A stretch of DNA of 64,000 nt from Riptortus pedestris (GCA_019009955.1 CM032228.1:208300001-208364000); one strand, 5' to 3'; shown: positions 1 through 11,051, counted from the first letter of the stretch. Notes: generated from the sequence alone by a model not told the origin. Translations and numbers: made by a program.

Positions 1-1086
1 TAGTATTGCATTACAAACTGAATTATGAGGCTCAGTCAAGCAAGGCAAGTGATAATGGTTGGGATAAAGCAGGTCAGTTGGCGCAGCACATAATCGGTCT
101 TTTTAATTGGCCTATCAGCTGATTATCATTCAATAGAAACCACGTCCCACTTATCCACATCGTAAAATAATTATGATGATTGCACCATTCTACATCCGCG
201 TTAAGGCGCTCTAATCGGACAGACAGAATTTTCTCAATATCGCCGTCTAAAATGAAAATTTAACTTTTTAAAGTTTGTATCAGAGATATTTAGAATAAAT
301 TAGTTTGCTAATAAATATCAGGAATTCATTAATAAATATCGGGAGTTAATAAATGCATGTATAGTGCATCTGAATAGTTAAATTACGGTTATGTCTTATG
401 TTTATTAATTGCTATTAATTAATTAATTACTAATAATTAATGAGTATTTGTTGTATTTCATTTTTTATTTGTTACTTCGGTTTTTTTATTTTTCTATAAT
501 TTTGTTTTCATTTTACATTTTGTAACTTTGAGCCAAATCGCTAAGATGCGGGTGCTCCTGTATAAATAAATAAAAATAAAATTATGGTTTAGAAATAAAT
601 AAGTAAAACTAAGTCTAGAGTGAAATTAAATAATATTTAAGGAGTCAAAATAAGTAAAATCGTCCTAAATATCAAACTTAATTATGATGGCCGTGGTCTA
701 TTACCGAGATAAACATGTTCCAAAGGAAATTAAAATCATTCAAATTTAAATTCATAGCTGTTGCTAGATTTCTAGTTACCTAATCTTCATTATTTAATTT
801 CTTGTATAATAAGATTTGTTGAACTTTATTCCATATTATCAAACAGCACAATAATATATATATGCCAGGAGTATATTTAAAAAATAGATTTAAATAGAAG
901 TGTTGGAAGGGCAGTGTGACAAGAGTACATAAAATATGCTTTAAAAAGTGCCAGGTGTTCACGAATTCTTTTTTAATAAAAAAGGAGTTCGTTTTTTTAA
1001 TGTATTTAGCGATACCTAAAGTAAGTTGCTAATACTTGTATTATCATGTACCAACTAATGTTAGTATATTTCTCAAGAAATCCTGC
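1..1086. other. Unassigned AT-rich sequence
   Basis: No coding region, RNA gene or recognisable element seen. Contains short A/T tracts and local TAAATA/TTAAT repeats near 340-430 and 560-620. The open frames here are short and of biased composition. Confidence 0.5.
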
Positions 1087-1207
1087 TTTTAGCAGGTTTC
1101 CTTTGAGAAAAATCAACTATTGTCGTTGAAACAATTTCTTGGAAAGTTTCTTCAATTGTCCATCGAACCTACCTAGAAGATGGCGACTACGAGGTCTGTT
1201 CATATTT

Positions 1208-1264
<57 letters not shown>

Positions 1265-1510
1265 ACATATTTATATGTCTACTCATTATATAATGTTTTG
1301 TTGAGCTATGCGTAGAAAAAAGGATAAATTTCGTTAACGACTTAAAACGGCCCAGGAGGTTTTTTAGAGCCCGAAAAAACGAAAATTTATAAATATCTCT
1401 GTTATGATTCGGATCAAAAATTTTATACTACCAATCTTGTTACAAATTTAATTTTGAACAATTGTTGTTCTATAAAGCTGTTCACTCGAATATTATCCGA
1501 AATATTGGCC
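1087..1510 (+). mobile_element. Degenerate Helentron-like non-autonomous element
   Basis: Begins with TTTTAGCAGGTTTCC, then diverged forms of the family blocks (TCCATCGAACCTACC, GAGGTCTGTTC), a (TA)n array at about 1204-1260, and an internal block similar to ATATCTCCGTTATTATGCG and CCAATCTTATTGCAAATT. The 3' end with the hairpin is missing. Assignment rests on matching block order with the complete copies at 34087-34730 and 54825-55414. Confidence 0.6.
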
Positions 1511-2669
1511 GACTTTTAGTTATTTGTTATCTTAGCTTTTAATTGTACTAATGATATTTCCTCTTCGAATATCCATCTCATGGTCCTCATTTGACGAAAA
1601 TCTATTCACTAGTTCGAATAAAGAAGTAGTACATATAGGATAGTCATGTCGACCTTTTTCCCCTTCAAGATGGAGTGCAACTGGCTATTATCAACATTAT
1701 TACATGCAATGGATTTTATTCTCAACACAATCAATCTTGTCGTACTCGAATTTAACCTACCGTTGTTTAATTCTTCTGAAACTGGAATTATTGCCCTTCT
1801 ATTATAATAAACACCATATAAAATGTTTCCTCCTATTCTGTAGATTTTTTGTCCAAGATGGACAGTTATTTTTAGGGATTAAGAGTACTAGTTGGTATTT
1901 TATATTAGGCCAGAAATATACAGAAGAGGGTGTACGTACCTCCATAATTCATTATTTGACTCCGGAATACCTTATTCACGTATAATATCAAAATCAATGA
2001 AAACAATTAGCTTCTTTTTCATTGGCTCCTTCTTAGGTATCCCTTGAGAAATAGTTCTAAGCTGTTACGATACCATATTGAACCTATCCGTCATCTGTGT
2101 TTTAGCTTAGTCATGTGATTAGCTGTGATTAAACTGTCAGCTGACACTAACCAACAAGTGAGCAACTTATTATTCTTTTTGTAGTGTCACATATATTAGG
2201 GCACTGTGTAATAGCTTTCACTGTTGAGCAATCTGGTATTTCCTTTTCCAAAGCAACATGAGCGCTATTGTTGGAAATTCTTGTTCAAATATTATGTTTA
2301 AATCACCAATTGATTCCCCTTTCAGTAATACTAGAAATGGGGAGCATTTAAAGTCATTACCTTTTAGTCTTGTTTCCATTTCAGTCTGAATTCCAGCGCT
2401 ACTTTCCTCTGAGAGAAACTGCATCGCTGACTTTATATAGTCAATGAATTGAGAATAGGTACGCGTTTCCAAACCTGATATTTTTCATGTAGACTGAAAA
2501 AAACAAACTCTTAAGTACTTTTTCCCTTCTGATTGGACCTTGCGTATAACAAGCAATGCTGGACTGATTGATTACTACAGTGAACCTGATAATCTGGGCC
2601 ATCGAGGTGGGTAAGATACAGTGGTGGGGCAACAATCAGCTACTGGGAACTAACGGAGACTAAAACAAT
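1511..2669. other. Unassigned; contains one unplaced 84-codon minus-strand frame
   Basis: Mostly featureless AT-rich DNA. An open frame on the minus strand at 2472-2218 has a less biased composition than most frames here (mixed charged and hydrophobic residues, ending KRKYQIAQQ). I do not recognise it; it may be a fragment of a transposon protein or chance. No splice-supported extension was found by eye. Confidence 0.3.
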
Positions 2670-2845
2670 ATTGCATGGTTCTCCAGAATGGGATAGGAGA
2701 AGAGGAAGGCCCAGGCACACATGGTAGGATAACCTGCAGAACTATGGTGTTTGGATGTGTGCAACTTGAAAAGCCTAGCTGCATCCGAGATGATAGCAGA
2801 GACGCAGCTCCCACTGTGGATTTTTACATAAAATAAATAGCCTAA
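2670..2845 (+). pseudogene. LINE ORF2 C-terminal fossil (probable)
   Basis: One frame reads through stops as ...WDRRRGRPRHTW.DNLQNYG..., the kind of GRP-x-TW motif found at the end of ORF2 in many non-LTR retrotransposons. In-frame stops (TAG after HTW, several later) show it is dead. The reverse-transcriptase fossil 0.5 kb downstream on the same strand may belong to the same broken element in rearranged order. Clade not assigned. Confidence 0.4.
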
Positions 2846-3263
2846 GATATGGTATAAATAAAAATAACTGCCTAAACTTCTTATGGTTTTTAATTCATGT
2901 GGTTTAAATTAGAAATATGGCATCCGGAGGACGCTAATTCAATCAAAGGCTTCCATATGTAATACAGTTGGAGCCGAATGAGTTTGGAATGTTAATAAGA
3001 CAAAGAAAGAATACATACTCAGAGCTACTATCTTGATAAGCAAGCTTCCTCGCCTTGCCTATGTAGATACAACACCTTATTATACTGCCAATTTAAAATG
3101 TTAATTAAACTTCCAGAGATAAAAAATTTGCTAAGCGTTGTTTCGCACTTCGTCACGACCTTATCTGGTGCTTTAAATTGGAAGCAGTCGTGGTTTATGG
3201 CAAATGAGTTCTTGGATGGAAAGGAATTTATATCTTCAGATAGAACATAATACATGTGCTTTT

Positions 3264-3328
<65 letters not shown>
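3264..3328. repeat. (CT)n microsatellite
   Basis: About 32 CT units with one C/T interruption near the start. Confidence 0.95.
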
Positions 3329-3332
<4 letters not shown>

Positions 3333-3344
3333 GTTAGTCACTTG

Positions 3345-3900
3345 ATACTTAAAAAGCGTTCAGATAGCGTTAAGGTTACTAAGGTTATAAGGCAAGGAGA
3401 CTCATTATCACTGGAGTTTTTCGGGTTTATCTCTGAAGTGGTAATCCGAGGAATAAACACAAATGCGACTGGCAATATGAGTATAGACTCACACAACATT
3501 TGCCGATGATGTATTAATTATTTCGATACCCATTGGGTATTAGCCGGTATGACTATAAAATGTAAACATTAAATCGAACAATAAAGGAGGGTTCATGAGA
3601 TCGTATACACAAACGTCAGTTTTGGAGAGTACACTTTTCTAACATGACAATCTTTTAAGAATCTGGAAGGAATTTTAGCAAAGTAAAGAATTACACAGAA
3701 GTTGACATTGGAGCTTGAATGATTGCAGGGACCAAAAGTCTTCGATACCCACCAAAAACTGATGAAATATAAAGCGGCGAGTAGACCCTTGACCATGTAT
3801 GTCAGTTAATTCTCATGAATGAAAATGGGAAATTGAGCTAAACAAAAAAGCCATAAGAAAAATCTTGGGAACCGTTAGTGAGTACCTTCTTCGAACAAAT
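3345..3900 (+). pseudogene. LINE reverse transcriptase fossil
   Basis: Translated pieces give VTKVIRQGDSLSLEFFGF (compare VTKGVRQGDSLSP of non-LTR reverse transcriptases), then INTNATGNMSIDSHN and, after a frame change, TFADDVLIIS, which carries the catalytic [FY]xDD motif (about 3497-3526). Further on, WEIELNKKAIRKILG near 3828-3873 resembles the post-RT region of the same proteins. Frameshifts and stops separate the pieces, so this is a decayed copy. The coordinates are approximate. Confidence 0.65.
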
Positions 3901-3964
3901 GTGAAGTGTCCTTCTATAAACATAGAAATACAAATGTTCTCGTACATATAGAGATAGCCTTATA

Positions 3965-4035
3965 GAAATGGAAAAACTCGTTCACGCAGTAGCTGGATAA
4001 ACTAAGAAGATAGTCCATGTACTTGTATGATCAGC
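3965..4035 (-). mobile_element. Possible terminal scrap of the Helentron-like family
   Basis: The stretch around TTCACGCAGTAGCTGGATAA and CTAAGAAGATAGTCCATGT resembles the diverged 3' hairpin plus GCAGATTTCCCACGTG block of the family, read on the minus strand. Short and degenerate. Confidence 0.35.
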
Positions 4036-5050
4036 AGGTGAAATTATTTCTCCATATGTTCTCTATTCCTCTCTTCATAAAAACTATGTAAGCAAGAATT
4101 CCTTGAAATTCTAACTGGACATTAATCATTAAGTTATGTATTAGCTTAAAATGAAAACGGACTTCATTTACGTCTTCTGCTGGGTAGTGTGTATAGTGCT
4201 AAATCTGCTAAGTGAAATCATATATATCTGTATAAAGTATTCATATTTTCCCCCTTTTTGAGAGTTTGGCAACAAGTTAATAGTCATCAATTTGTGTTTA
4301 AAAATTTTGATGAGCATAGACATTGTTGGGAAGACTTAAAAATAACCGTTCAGTTATTGGGAATAAATAAGGTGATGGGAAATATTATAACACAGAATAA
4401 TTTATTTGTTTTAATGATTGACGAATAGATAGGACAGAGGGTGAAAGGATAAATAATAAATTTGAAGTAATAACATACTTTATGCAACTATTTGGCTTGG
4501 ATTTTATTCTTTCTAAAATCATCGGGATTTGACTAATGGTCACTAGACAGATATAATTTTCAGAATTCATATCATTATATATGTTTCTTTCTCAGTTCAG
4601 ATTTACTATCAAATAATTATTGTATTCATTTAAGTATGTAGAACATACAGCCTATCGAACAATTCATTATCTTCTTAATAAAAATTCGGAGTCTAATGGA
4701 TTTTGAGAATGTCATTTATTTCCTGAATTTCGTAAATTCTTTTCTAGAACCGTATTTCCTTTAATTATTATTTCTTGGATCCAATATTGCTGTGGGATGT
4801 TTTGGATCACCCATTATATTCAATACATTTTTTCACTCTTCCCGAGCAGGTAAAGATATAATTTCCCATTGACGTCAACATCTTCCACCTGCATTGCAAT
4901 TAACAGTTATTGTGTAACTCTTGAAAATTTATCTTGCTTATCTTAATTCAAATTTGTCCAAGCTCAAGCGGCCAGAGTACCTCATAAGAGGAGTTAAGTG
5001 CCCATTCTTATTGATTTTCTGTGAAAAAAAATATCTGGGAATTATATCTG
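4036..5050. other. Downstream flank of the phosphatase gene, unassigned
   Basis: No coding sequence recognised. On the minus strand, the direction of the phosphatase gene, an AATAAA lies at 4720-4715, about 330 bases past its stop codon. It could be its polyadenylation signal, but this cannot be decided from sequence. Confidence 0.35.
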
Positions 5051-5434
5051 TCAGGCATCAGTTTTTGTTTTACTGTCAAACGCTATTATCCTGTGAGGTG
5101 AGTAGTTGTCTTTTTGGGGCTCCGAAATTATTTCCTTTTCTTCAGATTTCAATACAAGTTTAGACCTGATATAATTTTCATCGAGATACAACACGACGAC
5201 AGTCATATCGTCTCTAATATTCCTGATGTATCTCTTTGGCAGGTGGAGTTTCTTCGTTGTGGCTACCAAAGCTTCCAGTATTACTTGAGTTGCAGGAGAG
5301 TTTTCAATCTCAATTTCCTCTCGCTCTTTCTCATTTCTCAGTATTCTTTTTAAATCCTGCATTTTCTTCCAAGGGAGCAGTAGTTTCTCTTTGAACCAAT
5401 TAGTCGGCTTATGTTTTAAAAGTATCTCGACCAC
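5051..5434 (-). CDS. Pdp: Phosphatase exon 5 (C-terminus and stop)
   Basis: Acceptor ATGTTTTAG before 5434; reads VVEILLKHKP..., matching the DVVRIV segment after the DG-W motif in PDPs. It contains the final metal-site motif RDDMTVVVLYLD (423-434), a Lys/Glu-rich tail of about 40 residues and stop TGA at 5053-5051. Confidence 0.9.
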   Translation of the reverse strand: MVEILLKHKPTNWFKEKLLLPWKKMQDLKRILRNEKEREEIEIENSPATQVILEALVATTKKLHLPKRYIRNIRDDMTVVVLYLDENYIRSKLVLKSEEKEIISEPQKDNYSPHRIIAFDSKTKTDA

Positions 5435-8400
5435 CTAAAACATATCAAAAACAACAAAGCATATTAATGTATAGCAGAGTAATTTAAAAAAATTTGGTCA
5501 TCTGCACCTATTATCTAAACATAAGATTAACTATGCAAAACTGTACAAAAGTCTATGTTAGGCTCGTAAGTACTTCTTAGTATACCTCCTGACTTTTGAT
5601 TTTTCAATATAGTTTGACCAAAAAAAGGAGTTTAACCACATTACAAACATTATTTTGCCGTTCATCCGAAATCACATTCTCATTCGTTATTACAAGTATT
5701 TTTAAGAAAATTAAATGCAAGCATCAATTTCATTTTAATACTTGCAATATTGCTTTTAATATTTGCATTTCGTCTTGCATTACATTGTAGTATTGCATCT
5801 ACAATGTTTGGATTTAATTGGCCAAATGTATTTTTTTTTCATTGACAGTATTCATAAATTGGCAAAATTTATTTTGTCTTTCAAAAAAAGCCATGTTCTG
5901 CTACAGTACCCCCCCCCCAGGAACACAGTGAAAAACAGTATTTTTATGATAATTTATGTTGTTATTTAATTGGGCTTATCAGGCTCACTGGGGAGGGTTA
6001 TCTACAGGATAAGGCTCTTTTATAGCCAGAGTGGGACTAACAATTTTTTTTTTAACGAGTTAGAAATTAATTAAATTCCTATTGTCCGGATGAGAATAGA
6101 ACTCTAGGAATCTAGGTTCAGAAGTTAAATTCAGGCTAATACATTAACTCACATTGCTAACCTCAGCCCTCTTGTCATAATTTAAAATAGATGAAATTGT
6201 TTTAATTCTAGGCGAAAATGGAATCAAATTTACTTATCAATATATATATATATATATATATATACAATTGTAACCTCTGTCTATACATTGATTCTTTACT
6301 CGAAATTTCACGATAACTTTTCGTTTCACATGTCATAGACACCAAAACTGCATTTTGTTTCTTAGGTGTGTATTTGTTTGTTTATTGGTTACCTTTTCAC
6401 GCATAAACGGCTGAACCGAATTTTATGAAACTTGGTATGTATATTACTACTAACCCAACTACGATTTTAGGCTATGTTAAAATTCTCTGAGACGAACAGG
6501 AGTGGGGGTTATAATGGAGGCCTGAAATTAAAAATAGCGATATTTCGTTTCGTATTGATTTTTCGGCAAATATGCACATAACAAAAGTTGTTTATTTTGT
6601 TATATACACTTTTTTCGTATACCGAATTATAAACTAGGTATACGCTAAAACATAAAGCGGAAGTGAAAAATTTTAACTAAATAAAACTCAGTATGTGTGT
6701 TAGCACTAACGCCTTTATTATAATAAGCCATACTAACATTTCTAGGGACGGGTAGGAGTGGGGGTTGTAAGGGAGGCCTGGAATGAAAAATAGAGGTATT
6801 TCGTTTTCTATTGGGGTTTCGGCAAATATGTACATAACAAAGGTTATTTATTTTGTTATTTACAGTAACTTTTGTTATATTCATTTTTGTCGTATAACAA
6901 TGTATAAACGAGATATACACTAAAAACTAGAGCTGGAGCTAACAATTTTGTTGATTCAACCAAACTTAACCAAACTCGGAATGTGAATTAGCATTAATAC
7001 GTCCATGATTATAAGATATATTAAAATTTTTAGGTCCATACGAGAGTGGGGGTTAAGAGGGAGGCCTGAAATGAAAAACTGCGATATTTCGATTCCCATT
7101 GGTTTTTTAACGATTGCCAAAAACAAAATAGAATATTTCCGTCTCAAATGATTTTCCGAGCGAAGCCACCCACCTTGGCTAGTTTAATCATAATTAGGTT
7201 AAATAGTGAGGGTTTTTAAAGCTGAAAAGTGCTCCAAAATAGATAGCTCCAATTCTCCTAACCTATTCAGGTATATCTATCTGTCACATCTATTTCCAAG
7301 TGGTTGCCTTTAGGTCACCAATACACTAGTAAACTTTGTTAGTACTGACCCTCTTTGGAGGAAAGACATCCCATATGCCGTCACTAGCTATGATTATGAA
7401 CCTATCGTCCTGTGAGAGGGTGTAGTGACTCAGGTCCGGCCTTACAGTCAGGTACGGCGGGCTCAAACACTTCTCAGGCAGTGCCTTCTCTCCGAACTTA
7501 GGCACAAGCACCTTCTCCACTGTCTCTCGGCTCCACTTGTACCTACAAAGTATGGGATTTTTCTATTTTAAAAAAGACTATACTTGTTTAAAAGTCCACT
7601 CATAAATCTAATTACGGTTTCACTCGTTTAGTGTTCATAATATTCGAGTGAGACCAACGTAAATGGTATGACTGCTTCGTTAGGTAAAAGGTACTTGTTT
7701 AAAAACTGAACTTGCGGTGGTACAAAATGGAAACCCAAATTTTAAATGAAAGATATGCAAGAATACTTATAAACAAACCGCGAAATCTATTCAGTAGCGA
7801 AATAAATTCCCTTTGCCCACATAGGAATCGAACACCCTCATTCGGAAAGCATTGCCACGACCCAATGTTTTCCATGTATATTATATCCAACGCCATATGG
7901 TTCAATTAATAACCTCATAATTACAAAAAGGCATACAGACCTGCACTAAACTAAAAATGAGCGGTTGGAGGGAGATTTTCGAAAATTCGAAATTTATCTG
8001 TTACTAGACGTCAGATCGAAAATTTGTACAGAATCAATCTTATTGGAAATTAAATTTACTATTAATATTATTACGTAGGTGAATCAAATGAAAACCTTAA
8101 AAGTGCTGTAAAGTTCAGGTAAAACTTTTAAGGTTTTCATTTGATTCACCCTCGTATATACATTTATACTCTATCTTGAATATTAACCGAAATACTTGCA
8201 TTTATATTATGTGTATGCACGTAACGGACGAGATGAGATCGGCTAACTTCGGTCTTAGTCGTGGGCAAAAGCTCGTTCGGCCGTTTCCGTAACTGTTTGG
8301 CTCTTGTGAAATTTCTAAATTGTAAAACTTCACATTAGAAATCTGCTTAGTCTACGCAGCCCCTGTGTGGCGGAATTTTAATATTTACAAGCTAGAAGAA

Positions 8401-10584
8401 AGACTGATGTTAGTAATTGTATTAAAGCTAAAACGTTTTAAATGTAGTTTTTGGACACATCGCAAGGCCTTAAACATGTTTCTTTGTTTTGTTGTAAGCA
8501 CCTGATGATGGCACGTTAGTGCCAAAAGGCCTTGTGCTCTAATAAAGATATTGGTGAGAAAACTTCCAGTCATTCAGACCTGTTACTAAAATCTGTCCTC
8601 CCACATCCAGCAAAATACCGATTAGAAGCATTGGAACAGAAATAAGGTTGATCATTTTGTTTATTTAATTTATTAGGACTAATTGAAAGATCTGTGTCTA
8701 CATCAGATTTTCGTAATTAATCGACTCACTTGATCAGATATTGTTACGAAAAGTATTTAGTTACCTGAAGTTGCCAAAGGACCTAAAAGAGGTGAGAGAT
8801 CCCAGGAGCAGTCCCTTTTGAATGACGTCCGGCTCATCGGGGTGTTCGTTGATGACCCTGGCTACTTCTTCCTTGTTCTCGACGTTATGCTCCGGCGACA
8901 GTACTCTAGCATCTCCAGCTACAGTACCGACCACGACAAGTGCGTCCCCTGCCGTCGCGACTGTAACCTCCAGCCCCGACATGTGGACAACAGTAGCACC
9001 GGTGCCCGTCATCCCCACCCAAAGCATCCTCCCCTTCTGGCTCGAGTCTTCCATAGCTTCTTTAGAGAGATCCTCGTCGAGCCGCTCAAACGACGCGACT
9101 AGTGCGTCTCTCACGTCATATTCCTTGCCCGATGAGAGCAATTCCTGGGCGTACAAGTTGGCGCTGTTTTCATAGAATTTCCTATAATCTTCCAAAAGGA
9201 AGTATTTATCTTGAAAAGATTTGCATATTTCTACATGGCGGAATCTATTTGACGAGCTTGCGACATAATCTTTTAAAACTTCTTTTGGAAGAAGAGAAAT
9301 CGTAATATACTTGAAAATCCTTTTAGCTACAACTTGGGAGCAAGCTATGCCGGCATTGCCGTCGAACACACCGAACATAATATCTAAAGAAAAAAAATCC
9401 AATATTACATTTATTTATAATTTTAACTACAAACACACGTTATATATTTTGTTTACTTCTTAATAGCAAACGAATTAACCACTACTTAGTTAACATATTT
9501 TTTACTCAGATAACCATTCAAACTATTTTTATACTCTTTATTGTTATTTTTTTAAGCTTAAGATGGAGTTTAAAATTATTGAAAATAACTGGGAAGCATC
9601 ACGACTTTATAAATATAATTATTATGTCATTCTGCAACTCTACACAAATTCAGTGAGCACAATATTTTTCACGTACTAAGAAAAATGCTAACAACATTGA
9701 AATTCTATTCTGCGTTCCCGCTATTTTACCACTCAAACATTTTAAGACCACGAAAGATTTCTGCGAATTTTTAATCAATAGGCAATGAGGCTTCAATTTT
9801 CTAACATGTGTTTTCTTGTTAGAAAAATATATCAATCATCAATATCACTGGTTTTCATTTCATTGGATTTATTGGAAGAATATGAGCATAGATTATGGTT
9901 CGCACAGTTAAAAAGATATTTCCTGTATTGATTTCCAAAGAATTAATTAGAAATTCTGGTTCTGTACTTTTGCATCATGCTATTTAGTTTTAATGCTGCG
10001 TTTATGCAATAACTGTATTATTTCAGCCCAACATTAAAAATTAAATCCTAACCAACATATATGTACATATAAAATTCATAATGACAATATCATCATTAAG
10101 AATAATATAATAGTATCAACAATGATACTAACCACGGTTGTGGATATTTGTTGCCTCTCCCCACATGTCTTGAATTGGATTGTGGGATCCAACCTGATTA
10201 GCAAACAATTTCTTGACCGCAGTGCCTGGTTCATATATTTTATAGCTCTCGTTCTGCCTCAAGATCCAACGAAACTGCAATTAATAACGACAGTATATTA
10301 ATGCTTATTATTAATACTTATTATATTCTTTAATTATGTGAATATTATCCTATAGCATTGACTATAATACCAACGACAAACGAGTAATTATATAAGGAAA
10401 ATGATTACTAATTTTATTGACCCAGGTCAGGGATTACATTGATTTAGTAATATATCACTTTTGCAATGCTCAAATAAATTGACGGGCTTACCTTGGAATC
10501 TTGACTAGAACATTTTCTAGAACTGAAGACGGTCCCAAAGTTATAAAATGAACCACAATGCTTTACAGTCCGAAGTAAGCGCAT
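5051..10584 (-). CDS. Pdp: Pyruvate dehydrogenase phosphatase-like PP2C (five-exon gene)
   Basis: Mg/Mn-dependent Ser/Thr phosphatase of the PPM family, closest to the catalytic subunit of mitochondrial pyruvate dehydrogenase phosphatase, which reactivates the E1 subunit by dephosphorylation. Five minus-strand exons (10584-10492, 10274-10133, 9383-8765, 7542-7350, 5434-5051) join in phase through GT-AG introns into 1431 nt, 476 residues, about the length of insect PDPs. Residues 1-31 are basic and Ser-rich with no acid before D29: a likely mitochondrial presequence. The family LxxNE stretch follows at about 34-40. PP2C motifs: GVFDGNAG (83-90), ATAGDAL (221-227), FRSFGN (278-283), LSPPYLTVRPDLSHY (311-325), ASDGIWD (337-343), RDDMT (423-427). 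Metal aspartates D86, D339 and D424 are kept. Oddities: the catalytic His of DGHAG is Asn88, GDSRA is GDALV, FGD is FGN, and the EDRR motif is QDMW. It may be a divergent or inactive paralogue. All introns carry only repeats or AT-rich filler. No TATA box was recognised upstream. Confidence 0.88.
5960..6172 (-). mobile_element. tRNA-derived SINE copy
   Basis: Reverse orientation: tail side at the left (CTCACTGGGGAGGGTTATC equals the diverged GGGACGGGTTATC block), head ending CTAACCTCAGCCC at the right. Belongs to the family defined by the copies at 11921 and 12915. It lies in the last intron of the phosphatase gene. Confidence 0.65.
6300..7182 (+). mobile_element. Helitron-type non-autonomous element with internal repeats
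   Basis: The 3' end GAGCGAAGCCACCCACCTTG followed by GCTAG and host T (CTAG at 7179-7182) is the classical Helitron terminus: a GC-rich hairpin just upstream of CTRR. Three internal units each contain AGTGGGGGTT (6501, 6757, 7045), followed by GGAGGCCT and a GATATTTCG-like block. A (TA)n array at 6239-6264 precedes it. The 5' TC end is not placed. No replicase-helicase frame is present. Located in phosphatase intron 4. Confidence 0.7.
7350..7542 (-). CDS. Pdp: Phosphatase exon 4
   Basis: Acceptor TTTGTAG before 7542, donor GTCAGT after 7350. Encodes residues 286-349, including PPYLTVRPDLSHYTLSQDDRF and the metal-binding ASDGIWD. It ends in phase 0 at AAGAGG. Confidence 0.9.
7955..8376 (+). 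mobile_element. Helentron-like copy, 5' truncated
   Basis: Starts within the G-rich block and continues through ATTTTCGAAAATTCGAAAT, CTTGAATATTAACCGA, GGCCGTTTCCGTAACTG, AGAAATCTGCTTAG and the 3' hairpin CGCAGCCCCTGTG. It is interrupted by an 81-bp mini-mariner at 8074-8154. Lies in phosphatase intron 3. Confidence 0.75.
8074..8154. mobile_element. 81-bp mariner-like MITE with TA duplication
   Basis: Almost entirely terminal inverted repeat: GGTGAATCAAATGAAAACC near the left end mirrors GGTTTTCATTTGATTCACC at the right, with CG at both tips (one or two mismatches) and only about 25 bases between the arms. TA flanks both sides (8072-8073 and 8155-8156), the Tc1/mariner target. It sits inside the Helentron-like copy, so it inserted later. 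Confidence 0.75.
8495..8565 (+). ncRNA. Hammerhead-like core, degenerate, retroelement remnant
   Basis: CTGATGA (8502-8508) is followed by the stem TGGCAC-GTTA-GTGCCA and AAAA where GAAA is canonical, then AATAAAG at 8541-8547. The arrangement matches the copies at 52629 and 56864. Penelope-like retroelements are known to carry hammerhead motifs, so this may be a Penelope-type terminal fragment. No cleavage site or stem III is clear and activity is unlikely. Confidence 0.35.
8765..9383 (-). CDS. Pdp: Phosphatase exon 3 (catalytic core)
   Basis: The polypyrimidine tract TTTTTTTTCTTTAG precedes 9383; donor GTAACT follows 8765. Encodes residues 79-285, from DIMFGVFDGNAG to SFRSFGNF. The codon for the motif residue normally His is AAT (Asn). 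This exon is visibly GC-richer than the flanking DNA, as expected for coding sequence under constraint. Confidence 0.92.
10133..10274 (-). CDS. Pdp: Phosphatase exon 2
   Basis: Acceptor ATTGCAG precedes 10274 and donor GTTAGT follows 10133. The 47 codons plus one base encode FRWILRQNESYKIYE... through the Q-V-G-S-H-N-P-I-Q-D stretch, which lines up with the PDP segment between its LxxNE motif and the DGHAG motif. The remaining G joins AT of exon 3 to give Asp79. Confidence 0.82.
10492..10584 (-). CDS. Pdp: Phosphatase exon 1 (start codon, presequence)
   Basis: ATG at 10584-10582 opens 31 codons ending in CAAGATTCCAAG before the donor GTAAGC (10491-10486). The peptide MRLLRTVKHCGSFYNFG... is Arg/Lys/Ser-rich, as expected for a mitochondrial targeting sequence. 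The phase-0 end fits the next exon. An in-frame TAA lies a short way upstream in the alternative ATG frame, so this ATG is the best choice. A further 5' non-coding exon cannot be excluded. Confidence 0.72.
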
Positions 10585-10599
10585 ATCATTAACCTTAAA

Positions 10600-10920
10600 T
10601 TTTTTTTAGAAGAATTTAAACATGTGTTTGGCCGAGAAGTAAATTGATCAAAGACAAATTACCTTGTAATAGATAAGAAATAAAAGATGAGTAGAAAGAT
10701 TATTGCTAATCAAGCTCACAGAAGATGACCTTTGGAGTTCTGTCGATAATATTCGAGGTTTAATTTTCATTCTCTTTTCAATACATTACATTTTGAAGAG
10801 TTGTATAAACCGTTGTATTCAATTGGCTATAAATAGTCATGTCAGGATAAAGTGGATGTTTATAATAATATTTTCTTTAAAATTTACTTCGTACAACTGA
10901 AATAGTGATTTCGATTCCAA
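10600..10920. other. Upstream region of the phosphatase gene, nothing assigned
   Basis: AT-rich; no TATA-initiator pair or conserved element recognised on the minus strand upstream of 10584. Confidence 0.4.
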
Positions 10921-10924
10921 ATTG

Positions 10925-11045
10925 GAAATGGTTAATAGAAATTTATTTGGTGACGGACAAAATTAAAACTTTAGTCCCAGCCTGACGAGGAGATAAACCA
11001 TCCGTATTATAAATATAACAATTAAGTGGACCTAAATAAATAATA
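10925..11045 (+). mobile_element. SINE 3' fragment
   Basis: GAAATTTATTTGGTGACGGA, TTAGTCCCAGCCTGACGAGG and the terminal AAGTGGACCTAAATAAATAA correspond to the body and tail of the local SINE family. The tRNA-like head is absent. Confidence 0.6.
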
Positions 11046-11051
11046 TTTGTT

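Noticed and set aside
8818..9175. Plus-strand frames over phosphatase exon 3
   Set aside because: Shadows of the coding strand, which has the PP2C motifs and correct splice phases.
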